Below, in pieces: positions 1 through 9,604 of a stretch of 64,000 bases of DNA. Positions within the stretch are counted from its first letter, which is position 1, and each line of letters opens with the position of its first letter. This stretch comes from Marinoscillum sp964351625 (GTDB taxonomy: Bacteria; Bacteroidota; Bacteroidia; Cytophagales; Cyclobacteriaceae), in assembly GCA_964351625.1 (NCBI GenBank), contig CAYGOV010000001.1, positions 496,001 to 560,000 of the forward strand, in the 5' to 3' direction. The position numbers and the translations under genes were made by a program. A model generated the notes under the pieces. It made no database searches, was not told the DNA's origin, and saw only the letters and a program-made list of their open reading frames with translations.

Positions 1-14
1 GAAAAATAAATCAA

Positions 15-2732
15 ATGATGAAATATTTAGGAAAGCTCGTTCTCTTAAGCCTATGTACCACCTTACTTTTTGGTTGTGCTCGACCCTCAAAAGAGAGAGA
101 AATAATTTCTATCAATCAGGGCTGGAAATTCATGAAATATGAATCTGCCGCGCAGGCTGATGAGCTCATTTATGACGTAAGACCGGAAATTGAGCAATTT
201 CAGGACGACAAACCAGCAGATTCTAAACCGAGCGAAGCTGTTGGAGTAGAAACAAAGCGAGAAATACTTAAGCCCTGGATTATGCCTACTGGCAATCGGT
301 TTATTCAAGATGAAGCAAAAAAATATCAATCGCCTGATGGAAATCCGGGTGAGGATTTCCCTTTTGTCCAATCTGATTTTGATGATGATCACTGGGAGAG
401 TGTTGATCTTCCGCACGATTGGGCCATTAAAGGGCCATTTATGGAGGGCCCAAATCCAGAAGTTGGTGGCGGAATGGGAAGGTTACCAAGTCCGGGAGTG
501 GCTTGGTACCGACGAAAAATCGATATTTCTAAAGAGGATCAAGGCAGATCTATCTTTTTGGATATTGACGGTGCCATGTCCTATGCGATGGTTTTGATCA
601 ATGGAAATCTCGCTGGAGGATGGCCTTATGGTTACAATTCTTTCCGAATAGACTTGACACCCTATCTAAACTTTGAGGGAAATAATCAGATTGCCATAAG
701 GCTCGATAATCCGAATAATTCTTCGAGATGGTATCCGGGAGGCGGACTTTATAGAAACGTTTGGCTTATTAAAACGAATGCCGTACATGTCGCTCAATGG
801 GGAACTTTCATCAAAACCCCTGAGGTGTCTGAGAAATCAGCAAAAGTGGAATTGGAACTGACTGTTGAAAGTGATTCTGAAAAAGAAGCTCTTGTGAAAG
901 TCAATACAAGTATTTATAAACTAAAAGAAGGAGTACAGGGCGCTTCAGTAGGTTCGTTTGAATCAGAGAATTTGCTTGTTTCGGGGAAAGGGACTGCAAA
1001 AATTAGTAACTCAACATATTTAGAAAACCCTAAGCTTTGGGGGCCACCACCCACGCAAATTCCAAATTTGTATGTAGCTGTCACCACACTAGAGATTGAT
1101 GGTGAGATCATCGATGAATACGAAACCCAATTCGGTGTTCGGTCGCTTGAGTTCGATCCCAATAAAGGCATTCTTGTAAATGGAGAATTGATCAAAATCA
1201 AAGGTGTAAACCAGCATCACGATTTGGGAGCGCTGGGAGCAGCTTTCAATGTGCGTGCAGCAGAGAGGCAATTAGAAATTCTCCGCGAAATGGGCTGTAA
1301 CGCCATCCGTATGGCGCATAATCCGCCAGCACCGGAACTACTCGAACTGACAGATAAAATGGGTTTTCTGGTAATGGATGAAGTTTTTGATTCCTGGGAA
1401 AGAAAGAAAACGCCTCATGATTTTCATTTGATTTTTCCTGATTGGTACGAACAGGATCTAAGAGCAATGCTGTGGCGAGATCGCAATCATCCATCCATTA
1501 TTATCTGGAGCTATGGCAATGAAGTAGGGGAACAATATACAGGTGCAGATGGAGCTGCAATAGGTTCGAAACTGGTAGAAATTGTAAAGGATGAAGATCC
1601 GACAAGACCGACAAGTAGTGCAATGAATTGGGCTAAACCCGACATGCCTTTTCCGGATGTAATGGATGTGATAGGACTGAATTATCAGGGAGAAGGTATA
1701 CGGCAATCACCAGAGTTTGATGGAACTGATCGGATAAGAACGGCCTCACAGTATGCTCCGTATCATGAGCGATTTCCAGATAAAGTTATTTTAAGTACAG
1801 AAACGGCCTCAGCATTAAGTAGTCGTGGTGTTTATCTGTTTCCGGTTGCTGACGAATTCAGTGCCCCTGCTCGTGATGGACGTGGAGGAGATTCAAAAAC
1901 GCGTCAGGTAAGTTCTTATGAACTGCATGCAGTTGATTTTGGCTCCACGGCGCAGAAAGTTTTCCGAGCAATTGATCAGCATTCTTTTGTAGCCGGTGAA
2001 TTCGTTTGGACAGGCTGGGATTATCTCGGAGAGCCTACTCCGTATTACTCATCTCGAAGTTCTTACAATGGAATTATAGATTTGGCTGGCTTTAAAAAGG
2101 ATCGGTTTTATCAATATCAGGCAAAGTGGAAACCGGACTTTCCGATGGTGCACATATTGCCACATTGGAGCTGGCCCGAGCGTGTAGGACAGGTTACACC
2201 TGTCCATGTTTTTACATCAGGTGATGAAGTAGAATTATTCTTAAATGGTAAGTCTTTAGGAAGAAAAAAGAAAGGCGAATTTGAATACCGTATTCGTTGG
2301 GATGACGTGGTATATGATCCGGGCGTGCTAAAGGCTGTGGCTTATAAAGCTGGAAAAGTTTGGGATGAAGAAGTGTTGAAAACGGCAGGAGAGGCTAAAG
2401 GAATTCGGTTGACAGTGGATCGATCCGAAATACGTGCTGATGGAGTTGATCTGGCGTTCGTCACTGCTGAAATGATTGATGATCATGGCGAAGTGACTCC
2501 AAGAACCAACAATCTGATTTTCTTTTCAATTGATGGGCCTGGGGAAATCGTAGCAACAGATAATGGTGATGCTACAGACATGACCTCCTTCGCTTCATCA
2601 AAACGAAAGGCTTTCAATGGGAAGGCGCTGGTCATTGTAAAAGCAAAAAGAGGTCAGGTAGGAACAATATCGCTAAAAGCAACATCAAACACTACACAAA
2701 CCTCTGAAACTAAAATATCAACAATCAAATGA
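15..2732 (+). CDS. GH2 family beta-glycosidase lipoprotein (beta-galactosidase-like)
   Basis: A 905-residue GH2 enzyme expected to cleave beta-linked galactose (or another non-reducing sugar) from xylan side chains. The N-terminus is a lipoprotein signal ending LLFGC, so it is probably anchored to a membrane facing the periplasm or surface. The order is sugar-binding jelly roll (about 100-260), Ig-like domain, TIM barrel (about 390-690), then C-terminal Ig-like domains. The acid/base glutamate lies in IIIWSYGNEVGEQ and the probable nucleophile in LSTETAS. The longer N-terminal insert (about 30-90) is unlike the shortest GH2 enzymes. It converges on uxuA with 33 bp between the stops. The substrate cannot be fixed from sequence; beta-glucuronidase or beta-xylosidase activity is possible. 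Confidence 0.88.
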   Translation: MMKYLGKLVLLSLCTTLLFGCARPSKEREIISINQGWKFMKYESAAQADELIYDVRPEIEQFQDDKPADSKPSEAVGVETKREILKPWIMPTGNRFIQDEAKKYQSPDGNPGEDFPFVQSDFDDDHWESVDLPHDWAIKGPFMEGPNPEVGGGMGRLPSPGVAWYRRKIDISKEDQGRSIFLDIDGAMSYAMVLINGNLAGGWPYGYNSFRIDLTPYLNFEGNNQIAIRLDNPNNSSRWYPGGGLYRNVWLIKTNAVHVAQWGTFIKTPEVSEKSAKVELELTVESDSEKEALVKVNTSIYKLKEGVQGASVGSFESENLLVSGKGTAKISNSTYLENPKLWGPPPTQIPNLYVAVTTLEIDGEIIDEYETQFGVRSLEFDPNKGILVNGELIKIKGVNQHHDLGALGAAFNVRAAERQLEILREMGCNAIRMAHNPPAPELLELTDKMGFLVMDEVFDSWERKKTPHDFHLIFPDWYEQDLRAMLWRDRNHPSIIIWSYGNEVGEQYTGADGAAIGSKLVEIVKDEDPTRPTSSAMNWAKPDMPFPDVMDVIGLNYQGEGIRQSPEFDGTDRIRTASQYAPYHERFPDKVILSTETASALSSRGVYLFPVADEFSAPARDGRGGDSKTRQVSSYELHAVDFGSTAQKVFRAIDQHSFVAGEFVWTGWDYLGEPTPYYSSRSSYNGIIDLAGFKKDRFYQYQAKWKPDFPMVHILPHWSWPERVGQVTPVHVFTSGDEVELFLNGKSLGRKKKGEFEYRIRWDDVVYDPGVLKAVAYKAGKVWDEEVLKTAGEAKGIRLTVDRSEIRADGVDLAFVTAEMIDDHGEVTPRTNNLIFFSIDGPGEIVATDNGDATDMTSFASSKRKAFNGKALVIVKAKRGQVGTISLKATSNTTQTSETKISTIK

Positions 2733-2765
2733 GGAAGTATTGATTTAGGAAGATTCCATTGACGA

Positions 2766-3947
2766 TTAATTTAATCCTCCATTTTGTCCATAACTCAGCG
2801 CTACTTCCAGACCTCTTAATTCAGCCAATCCTTTCAATCTTCCAATAGCGGTGTAGCCAGGATAGGTATCCTTGTTGAGATCATCCAACATTTGATGCCC
2901 ATGATCTGGTCGCATAGGGATAGATTCTCCTCGACGCTGCATGATATTTAGTACTTCCTTTACAATTGCCACCATGTCGGTATCTCCCGTTAAGTGATCA
3001 GCTTCTACGAAATCTCCATTTTCGAATCTTTTGGTATTTCTCAGATGAAGGAAATGAACGTGGTTTCCGTAGGTTTTGATCATTTTGATGAGATCATTGT
3101 CTGGCCGTGCGCCAAATGAACCTGTGCAGAAGCAAAGTCCATTTGCAGGTGAATCGACTGCCTTTAGCAAATACTGTACATCTTGCTCAGTACTCATAAT
3201 TCTAGGCAGTCCCAATACTGGGTATGGAGGATCATCAGGATGAATGGCCATTTTTAACCCTACCTCTTCAGCAACAGGAACGATTTCTTCTAGAAAAGCA
3301 AAGAGGTTTTTCTTTAATTGCTGCGTATCTATGTTTCCATATTCACGAAGAGCTGTTAAGATTTCATCGGGCGTAAATGGGATTTCACTACCAGGCAAGC
3401 CCAAAAGCATATTTCGAAACAGCTTCTCTTTTTTTTCCTGAGTTAGATTATCCAAATATTCCCTGGCATCTTCTTTTTCCTTGTCCGTGAAGTCATTTTC
3501 TGCACCGGGACGCTTGAGGAGATAAAGTTCAAAAGCGATATAGCCTAATCTTTCAAATTTCAGTGTTCTGGCCCCTGTAGGTAACACATGAAAAGGATCT
3601 GTTCTGAGCCAATCCAAAATGGGCATGAAATTATAGGTCACTACTGTTAGTCCGCATTCGGCAAGGTTCCGAAGACTTTCTTTGTAGTTCGAAATGTAAA
3701 GCTCATAATTGCCTCTCCTTTTTTTGATATCCTCATGCACAGGTAGACTCTCGATTACCTTCCAGTCCAGTCCAGCTTGGGATACGATTGCTAATCGTTC
3801 CTTTATCAGTTCGGTAGACCATACGTCACCAACTGGGACTTGATGCAGAGCGGTCACTACCTCAGAGCAACCAGCTTGTTTTATGTCACTCAGTCGAACC
3901 TTATCATTAGGTCCATACCATCTCATGCACTGAGTCATTCTATACAT
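2766..3947 (-). CDS. uxuA: D-mannonate dehydratase
   Basis: Cytoplasmic enzyme that dehydrates D-mannonate to 2-keto-3-deoxy-D-gluconate, the last uronate-specific step of the Ashwell pathway. The 393-residue length is normal for UxuA. The N-terminal MRWYGPND, the internal CFCTGSFGARPDND and HFLHLRNTKR segments, and the C-terminal RPDHGHQM are family hallmarks carrying metal-binding Cys and His. A second ATG at 3938 (MTQCMRWYGPND) fits typical family starts better than the ATG at 3947, so the true start may be three codons in. It lies 25 bp downstream of the GH67 gene on the same strand. That pairing links release of (methyl)glucuronic acid to its catabolism. Confidence 0.95.
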   Translation of the reverse strand: MYRMTQCMRWYGPNDKVRLSDIKQAGCSEVVTALHQVPVGDVWSTELIKERLAIVSQAGLDWKVIESLPVHEDIKKRRGNYELYISNYKESLRNLAECGLTVVTYNFMPILDWLRTDPFHVLPTGARTLKFERLGYIAFELYLLKRPGAENDFTDKEKEDAREYLDNLTQEKKEKLFRNMLLGLPGSEIPFTPDEILTALREYGNIDTQQLKKNLFAFLEEIVPVAEEVGLKMAIHPDDPPYPVLGLPRIMSTEQDVQYLLKAVDSPANGLCFCTGSFGARPDNDLIKMIKTYGNHVHFLHLRNTKRFENGDFVEADHLTGDTDMVAIVKEVLNIMQRRGESIPMRPDHGHQMLDDLNKDTYPGYTAIGRLKGLAELRGLEVALSYGQNGGLN

Positions 3948-3972
3948 TTTCTTGCTTATTTATTTTGGTGAA

Positions 3973-6135
3973 TTACCATTGCGGACGGATACCTGGCGCA
4001 AATGGGGTTGATTTTTCTTTTTTCTTAAAGTACTCCAAATCATGAGTCGGTTTCTCTAAGAAATCAGGAAATGGTTTTTGGGAAAAGGTCTGGAAATAAA
4101 CCATGCAAGCATCTTTCCACCAAATGGCTTCTTCCAATTGAATATCCAAAAGCATATTTACTTGTTGATACCTTTCATCATCAATCTCCCCTTTCAGCGA
4201 ATTCCAGTTCTGCTTAAATGTTCTTACCCCATTCACTCCATCTTGATAGTTCCAAGCCAATTCGTCCCAAAGTGGTCTTCCTGATTTCATTTTTTCATCC
4301 CATCCAACATGGTGAAACCAGAGAAGAAATTTTTCAGGAACCTTCTTTCTTGAGCCAAATTTTTCTGCAACTTCAATAGCGTATTGGGCCACAGCATTGC
4401 TGCCACTTTTCGTACGATCAAAACCAATTCCTTCCTTATCGGCACGATGGAAATAAACAGGATTCCAATCTGCCCTTGGAAGATAATCTACCCACGGCCC
4501 TGGGCCATAATGGTGGCCTGTAGCCATGATATGATTGAGTCCAAGTGGGGTCATATAACTGACAGTCGTTTCCCAGGTTTTAAGTAGCATGTCGCAAATG
4601 GTCGTGATCGTTTTTTCTGAATTTCCAAAAGTCATTTTCACCCATTCCTCAGCAATTTCCTCAGAAGAAAGTGAATGGTTCCATGTCAATCTCCCAAAGG
4701 CATACCAGTTGGATTGTGCCATCGGGTGACCTGTCCAATTAATGTCCGTGCCAATATTTGCTACACCGGCAATTCCTGTCAGGTCATGTCCAAAAAGGCT
4801 CCCATCAATGACCTTGGAAACTTCTGATCCTCTGCCTTTGGCGTAAGTGTCTGATTCGAGGCATTCCTTATACATTGGAGCGAGATAGACCATCTGTGTG
4901 GCCTGACCGAGATACTCCTGAGTGATTTGAAATTCCATCATCAATGGTGTTTTTGGCGTAGCACCGAATAGTGGATGGAATGGTTCTCTTGGCTGAAAGT
5001 CTATGGGTCCATTCTTAACCTGAACAATCACATTTGAGTCGAATTTACTATCCAATGCTTTGAATTCATTGTAGGCTTGCATGGCGCGATCAACCGGTTC
5101 TTCATTTGAATAAACAAAAGCACGCCACATTACAATACCATTATATGGTTTTAGCGCTCTGGCCATCATATTGGCACCATCTGCATGCGTTCGGTTGTAG
5201 TTTTGAGGGCCGGGTTGTCCTTCAGAATTGGCTTTTACCAAAAGACCTCCAAAATCAGGAATGTAAGTATAGATTTCCTTTACTTTTTCGTTCCACCAAT
5301 TTTGTACATCTGCATCTAATGGGTCGGCTGTCTTCAAACCTCCGATTTCTACTGGCGCGCTAAAACGAGCCGTCAGATAGATTTTGATTCCATAGGGTCG
5401 GAATAGATCAGCAAGGGCTTTTACTTTTTCCAAATATGCCGGAGTAAGTATTAGTGCGTTGGAATTTACATTCGTCAGCACCGATCCATTGATGCCAATA
5501 GATGCATTTGCCCGAGCATAATCAATGTACCGCTGATCCAGATAGCCAGGTAGTTTGTGCCAGTCCCAAATAGAAAAACCAGCATATCCACGCTCTGAAG
5601 TACGATCCAAGTTATCCCAATGATTGAGCATTCGAATATCTACTTTTGGGTTTTCGGTAATATTCAGGTTGTTGATTTCTTGATTTGTTTGTAATAATCT
5701 TAAGAAATGAAAAGCCCCATACAGAAGACCAACTTCTGTAGGGCTGGTGATGATAATTCCTGACGTTTTTGAAGCCTTAATGATGAATCCATCTTTGTGA
5801 AGTTTTGAAAGTTCGCTAGAGGAGAAACGATCATCACTCTTTAACTCAGCTGCTAGTTTCAACTGAAGAGAAGGGGAGGTGGTCACTTCTGCAATCTCAG
5901 AATTCAACAAACCACTTAAGCCCCGCTGAAGCTCGATTCGTATGATCTCAATTGTTTCTGAGTCACCATCTATCGAAAATGATTGGAGGACTGATTGATA
6001 CTTAGCTAAGATCTCTTGATTTTCAATAGGTTGATATCTCAACCACAAATCATATCCATTTTCAGCCGTGCTCGGAAACCATAGAATAAGAAGGAATAAT
6101 GATAATATAAGCGAAAGAAGTCGATAATTACTCAC
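3973..6135 (-). CDS. aguA: GH67 alpha-glucuronidase
   Basis: A 720-residue GH67 enzyme that removes 4-O-methyl-glucuronic acid from the non-reducing-end xylose of xylo-oligosaccharides. Family hallmarks include the barrel segment LLVKANSEGQPGPQNYNRTHADGANMM, read here as GLLVKANSEGQPGP plus THADG, and NHWDNLDRTSERGYAG. A hydrophobic N-terminus ending PSTAENG is a signal peptide, so it should act in the periplasm. The start is GTG at 6135; no in-frame ATG lies upstream before the promoter. It heads a two-gene unit with uxuA, and its promoter shares the palindromic operator at 6192-6212 with the divergent GH3 operon. Family assignment is firm. Confidence 0.95.
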   Translation of the reverse strand: MSNYRLLSLILSLFLLILWFPSTAENGYDLWLRYQPIENQEILAKYQSVLQSFSIDGDSETIEIIRIELQRGLSGLLNSEIAEVTTSPSLQLKLAAELKSDDRFSSSELSKLHKDGFIIKASKTSGIIITSPTEVGLLYGAFHFLRLLQTNQEINNLNITENPKVDIRMLNHWDNLDRTSERGYAGFSIWDWHKLPGYLDQRYIDYARANASIGINGSVLTNVNSNALILTPAYLEKVKALADLFRPYGIKIYLTARFSAPVEIGGLKTADPLDADVQNWWNEKVKEIYTYIPDFGGLLVKANSEGQPGPQNYNRTHADGANMMARALKPYNGIVMWRAFVYSNEEPVDRAMQAYNEFKALDSKFDSNVIVQVKNGPIDFQPREPFHPLFGATPKTPLMMEFQITQEYLGQATQMVYLAPMYKECLESDTYAKGRGSEVSKVIDGSLFGHDLTGIAGVANIGTDINWTGHPMAQSNWYAFGRLTWNHSLSSEEIAEEWVKMTFGNSEKTITTICDMLLKTWETTVSYMTPLGLNHIMATGHHYGPGPWVDYLPRADWNPVYFHRADKEGIGFDRTKSGSNAVAQYAIEVAEKFGSRKKVPEKFLLWFHHVGWDEKMKSGRPLWDELAWNYQDGVNGVRTFKQNWNSLKGEIDDERYQQVNMLLDIQLEEAIWWKDACMVYFQTFSQKPFPDFLEKPTHDLEYFKKKEKSTPFAPGIRPQW

Positions 6136-6169
6136 TAGATTTTTTTGGATTAATGCTCTGCAGGAATTT

Positions 6170-6200
6170 CAAATCTAGTTCATTATTGACATTAACGCAA
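6170..6200 (-). promoter_or_regulatory. Promoter of GH67-uxuA unit
   Basis: On the reverse strand a TTG (6200-6198) is followed by a 20-base spacer and a perfect Bacteroidetes -7 element TAGATTTG (6177-6170). The -33 TTG is one arm of the CAATCGATTG palindrome, so a bound repressor would cover it. Established: the phylum's housekeeping promoters resemble TTG/TTTG-N19-21-TAnnTTTG. The transcript start is inferred, not observed. Confidence 0.65.
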
Positions 6201-6212
6201 TCGATTGTTTAA
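6192..6212. promoter_or_regulatory. LacI-family operator (copy 1) in GH67/GH3 divergent promoter
   Basis: An inverted repeat centred on CAATCGATTG, with flanks TTAACG and TTTAA. Read on the other strand it shares TTAAACAATCGATTGCGT (18 bases) with the site at 13434-13454 next to the LacI gene. The length, even symmetry and central CG match LacI-family operators. It overlaps the -33 elements of both divergent promoters, so binding should repress both units together. Confidence 0.75.
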
Positions 6213-6234
6213 TATTGAATTATATCATAATTTG
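6205..6234 (+). promoter_or_regulatory. Promoter of GH3-GH10-transporter-GH43 operon
   Basis: TTG at 6205-6207 is followed by 20 bases and TAATTTG at 6228-6234, one base short of the TAnnTTTG -7 consensus. The spacing equals that of the reverse promoter, and the TTG is the other arm of the same palindrome. The GH3 start codon is 18 bases downstream of the -7 element. Confidence 0.55.
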
Positions 6235-6252
6235 CACCCAAAAAACAACTCA

Positions 6253-8436
6253 ATGATTCGCATTTTTCTTTTTTGTGCATGCATTCTCTGTATTTCTAGT
6301 TTGGTGGATGGTCAATCCAAAACCTACCTTGACCCGAATATTTCATTTGAAGAGCGGGCAGGTGATCTAGTTAGTAAATTGACTCTTGAAGAGAAGGTCA
6401 GTCAAATGATGAATGCCACTCCAGCAATTGATCATCTTGATATTCCGCCCTATGATTGGTGGAATGAAGCCTTACATGGAGTTGGCCGTTCTGGAAACGC
6501 TACTGTTTTCCCTCAAGCGATTGCGCTAGGAGCCACTTTTGATGAGCAGTTGGTCAAAAATGTGGCAAGTGCAATTTCTGATGAGGCAAGGGCAATCTAT
6601 AATGTTTCGTCTTCCAAAGGCTATTATCACAAATACAATGGTTTGACTTTCTGGACACCTAATATCAATATCTTTAGAGATCCTAGATGGGGAAGAGGTC
6701 AGGAGACATATGGTGAAGACCCGTTTTTAATGTCAAAATTGGGCGTAGCCTTTGTGCAAGGTTTGCAAGGAGATGATCCAAAATATTTAAAAACAGCAGC
6801 TTGCGCCAAACATTTTGCGGTGCACAGTGGCCCTGAAAAACTCAGACATGAGTTCAATGCAATTACGAATAAGCAAGATTTATACGAAACTTACTTGCCG
6901 GCGTTCGAGGCATTGGTGAAGGCAGACGTGGAAGCAATCATGTGTGCATACAATAGGACCAACGATGAGCCATGCTGCGCTAGTAATACTTTATTGCAGG
7001 AGGTGCTCATTGGCGATTGGGGATTTGATGGGCATATTGTCACCGATTGTGGCGCTATCTACGATTTCTATGCTAAAAATGGACATCACGTATCCGAAAA
7101 TGCTGCTGAGGCATCCGCACTTGCAGTGAAAAATGGTGTGAGTCTTAATTGTGGCGGGGCTTTTAATGCATTAATTGATGCAGTGGAACAGGGCATAATT
7201 TCAGAAAGTGAAATTGATAAAGCATTAACTCATCTGTTAATCACTCGATTCGAATTGGGAATGTTTGATCCAAAAGGACTGAACCCATATGACAACATTG
7301 GAGCTGACGTGATCAATAGTGAGAAGAATAGAGCATTGGCAAGGAAAGCTGCCGTTGAGTCCATGGTTTTACTAAAGAACAATGGTGTGCTGCCATTAAG
7401 AAATGATCTCGGAAGGTATTTTGTCACTGGGCCTAACGCTTCTACTGTTGAGCCGCTTTTAGGTAACTACTATGGAACAAATTCCAACATGGTCACGGTA
7501 CTTGAAGGAGTAACAGCCGCGGTAGCCCCAGGTAGTCAGGTTCAGTACCGTCAGGGTACGTTACTAGATAGAGCCAATACCAATCCGATGGATTGGGCTT
7601 CAGGAACCGCCGCTATTTCAGATGTTACTTTTTATGTGATGGGAATCAGCGGGCTATTGGAAGGTGAGGAAGGTGCATCTATTGCATCTCCATTCTTTGG
7701 AGACCGGTTGGAATATGACCTACCGGGAAATCAAATAGACTACTTAAGAAAGCTTAAAAAGGATCATGATCGGCCTGTGGTCGCCATTGTAATGGGTGGT
7801 AGTCCAATGAATTTGGCAGAAGTTCAGGAAATTGCGGATGCGGTAATCATGGCTTGGTATCCCGGAGAAGAGGGAGGAAATGCTGTAGCGGATATACTTT
7901 TTGGCAATGCTTCTCCATCTGGAAAATTACCGATCACATTCCCTAAATCATTGGATCAGTTGCCCGCCTATGAAGATTATTCTATGAAGGGCAGGACTTA
8001 CAAGTACATGAAAGAAGAGCCACTTTATCCATTTGGGTTCGGTCTTTCTTATGCTCGATTCAAATATTCTGATGTGAAATTAGATCGGACGAAAATCAAA
8101 AAAGATGAGTCTGTGACTGTTAGTTTTTCGGTTACAAATGAAGGCGAAATTGATGCTGATGAAGTTGTCCAGCTGTATTTAACTGATGTGGCAGCATCCT
8201 TTAATGTTCCGATTTTTAGTTTGAAAGGTGTAGAGCGCATTCATCTGAAAAAAGGTGAGCAGAAGAATTTAAGCTTGGTGCTTACGCCGGAAATGTTCAA
8301 AATGGTGAATAAAAATGGGGATAAAGTAATAGAAAAAGGGCTCTATAGAATATCTGTTGGAGGGTCACTGCCGAGCGAGCGGTCGTTGGCACTTGGTGCT
8401 CCACAATTTTTACAAGCTGATTTGTCGATTAAGTAA
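6253..8436 (+). CDS. GH3 beta-xylosidase
   Basis: Predicted exo-acting beta-1,4-xylosidase of 727 residues, releasing xylose from xylo-oligosaccharides. A signal peptide (MIRIFLFCACILCISSLVDGQS) argues for the periplasm. The GH3 N domain holds the motif HIVTDCGAIYDF with the nucleophile aspartate, in the CGAI form common to beta-xylosidases. The (alpha/beta) sandwich domain contains GLLEGEEGAS with a likely acid/base glutamate, and an FN3-like domain closes the protein. I chose the ATG at 6253 because the open frame upstream begins with a TTG inside the operator and encodes no signal peptide. It is the first gene of a likely operon, 19 bp before the GH10 gene. Confidence 0.9.
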   Translation: MIRIFLFCACILCISSLVDGQSKTYLDPNISFEERAGDLVSKLTLEEKVSQMMNATPAIDHLDIPPYDWWNEALHGVGRSGNATVFPQAIALGATFDEQLVKNVASAISDEARAIYNVSSSKGYYHKYNGLTFWTPNINIFRDPRWGRGQETYGEDPFLMSKLGVAFVQGLQGDDPKYLKTAACAKHFAVHSGPEKLRHEFNAITNKQDLYETYLPAFEALVKADVEAIMCAYNRTNDEPCCASNTLLQEVLIGDWGFDGHIVTDCGAIYDFYAKNGHHVSENAAEASALAVKNGVSLNCGGAFNALIDAVEQGIISESEIDKALTHLLITRFELGMFDPKGLNPYDNIGADVINSEKNRALARKAAVESMVLLKNNGVLPLRNDLGRYFVTGPNASTVEPLLGNYYGTNSNMVTVLEGVTAAVAPGSQVQYRQGTLLDRANTNPMDWASGTAAISDVTFYVMGISGLLEGEEGASIASPFFGDRLEYDLPGNQIDYLRKLKKDHDRPVVAIVMGGSPMNLAEVQEIADAVIMAWYPGEEGGNAVADILFGNASPSGKLPITFPKSLDQLPAYEDYSMKGRTYKYMKEEPLYPFGFGLSYARFKYSDVKLDRTKIKKDESVTVSFSVTNEGEIDADEVVQLYLTDVAASFNVPIFSLKGVERIHLKKGEQKNLSLVLTPEMFKMVNKNGDKVIEKGLYRISVGGSLPSERSLALGAPQFLQADLSIK

Positions 8437-8455
8437 CAAGCCAAATTTCTTCTAT

Positions 8456-9604
8456 ATGCAATTTTTCAAAAGAAGTTTAATAGCATCATTCATTGTCCTT
8501 TCTGTGGCAGGATGTCAGCAAGCAAAACAAACTGATTCAAAGGCTGAGGAGGGTAATGAGGAATCTTTGCGATCCAAGTTTAAGGATGATTTCCTTATTG
8601 GAACAGCCTTAGGGGTCAGTCAAATTCTTGGTGAAAACCAGCAAGAATCTGAATTGATTGCGAGAGAATTCAATGTTGTGACTCCAGAAAATGTAATGAA
8701 GTGGGAGTTGATACATCCAGCACCAGACACTTACGATTTTGTGCTCCCTGACAGCTTGGTTGCTTTGGCAGAAAAGAATAACCAGCAAGTAATCGGTCAC
8801 AATTTGACCTGGCATAGTCAAGCGCCAGATTGGCTTTTTGAAGATGAGAAGGGTCAACTAGTGGACTCACTGACTTTATATGCTAGAATGAAAGAACATA
8901 TTAGCACTGTTGTAGGAAGATATAAGGGCAGAATCAAGGGTTGGGATGTGCTCAATGAAGCACTCAATGAAGATGGAACATTAAGAAATTCGAAGTTTTA
9001 TCAGATCTCTGGCGAGGGTTATATCTTCAAAGCCTTTGAATATGCCAATGCAGCCGATCCTGAGATGGAGCTCTATTACAATGATTATAACATGAATGAT
9101 CAAGCAAAGGTTGATGGAGCTGTTCGGATCGTTGAGAAGCTTAAAGCCAGAGGTCTCCGTGTTGACGGGATCGGCATGCAGGGTCATTGGTCGCTGGATT
9201 CTCCAACTGAGGAGGAACTAGAATCGAGCATAGAGAAGATTGCTAAAGCGGGAGTCAAGGTGATGATAACAGAATTGGATTTGGACGTTCTCCCTAATCC
9301 GTATAGGATAAGAGGTGCGGAAATTAGTGATAGCTTCAAATCAAATGAACAGGCAAACCCATATGTAGATGGATTGCCAGACTCAGTAAATCAAAAACAT
9401 GCCGATCAATATGAGTTCTTGTTCAAGACTTTTTACAAACACCGAGATAAAATAGATCGGGTGACTTTCTGGGGAGTTCATGACGGTCATTCATGGAAAA
9501 ACAACTGGCCAGCGCGAGGCAGAACCAATTACTGTTTGATATTCGACCGAAACTTGCAGCCAAAATTGGCTTACGACAAAATCATAGCTACCAAAGAAAA
9601 CTAG
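8456..9604 (+). CDS. GH10 endo-1,4-beta-xylanase lipoprotein
   Basis: A single-domain GH10 retaining xylanase of 382 residues that cuts the xylan backbone. The start at 8456 gives a lipoprotein signal ending SVAGC; the longer open frame would overlap the GH3 gene. The acid/base is Glu168 in GWDVLNEA and the nucleophile Glu273 in MITELDLDV. ENVMKWE, GHNLTWHSQ, YYNDYN, GMQGH and FWGVHDGHSW are all intact, so it should be active. Its place in an operon with GH3, a symporter and a cytoplasmic GH43 suggests it processes imported oligosaccharides. It is similar to the GH10 at 33989 and to the pseudogene near 17200. Confidence 0.95.
   Translation: MQFFKRSLIASFIVLSVAGCQQAKQTDSKAEEGNEESLRSKFKDDFLIGTALGVSQILGENQQESELIAREFNVVTPENVMKWELIHPAPDTYDFVLPDSLVALAEKNNQQVIGHNLTWHSQAPDWLFEDEKGQLVDSLTLYARMKEHISTVVGRYKGRIKGWDVLNEALNEDGTLRNSKFYQISGEGYIFKAFEYANAADPEMELYYNDYNMNDQAKVDGAVRIVEKLKARGLRVDGIGMQGHWSLDSPTEEELESSIEKIAKAGVKVMITELDLDVLPNPYRIRGAEISDSFKSNEQANPYVDGLPDSVNQKHADQYEFLFKTFYKHRDKIDRVTFWGVHDGHSWKNNWPARGRTNYCLIFDRNLQPKLAYDKIIATKEN

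Noticed and set aside
6205..6252. Upstream TTG start extending GH3 by 16 residues
   Set aside because: The TTG is part of the operator and -33 element, and the extension would spoil the signal peptide.
8357..8455. Upstream extension of GH10 overlapping GH3
   Set aside because: The internal ATG at 8456 gives a perfect lipoprotein signal and no overlap.
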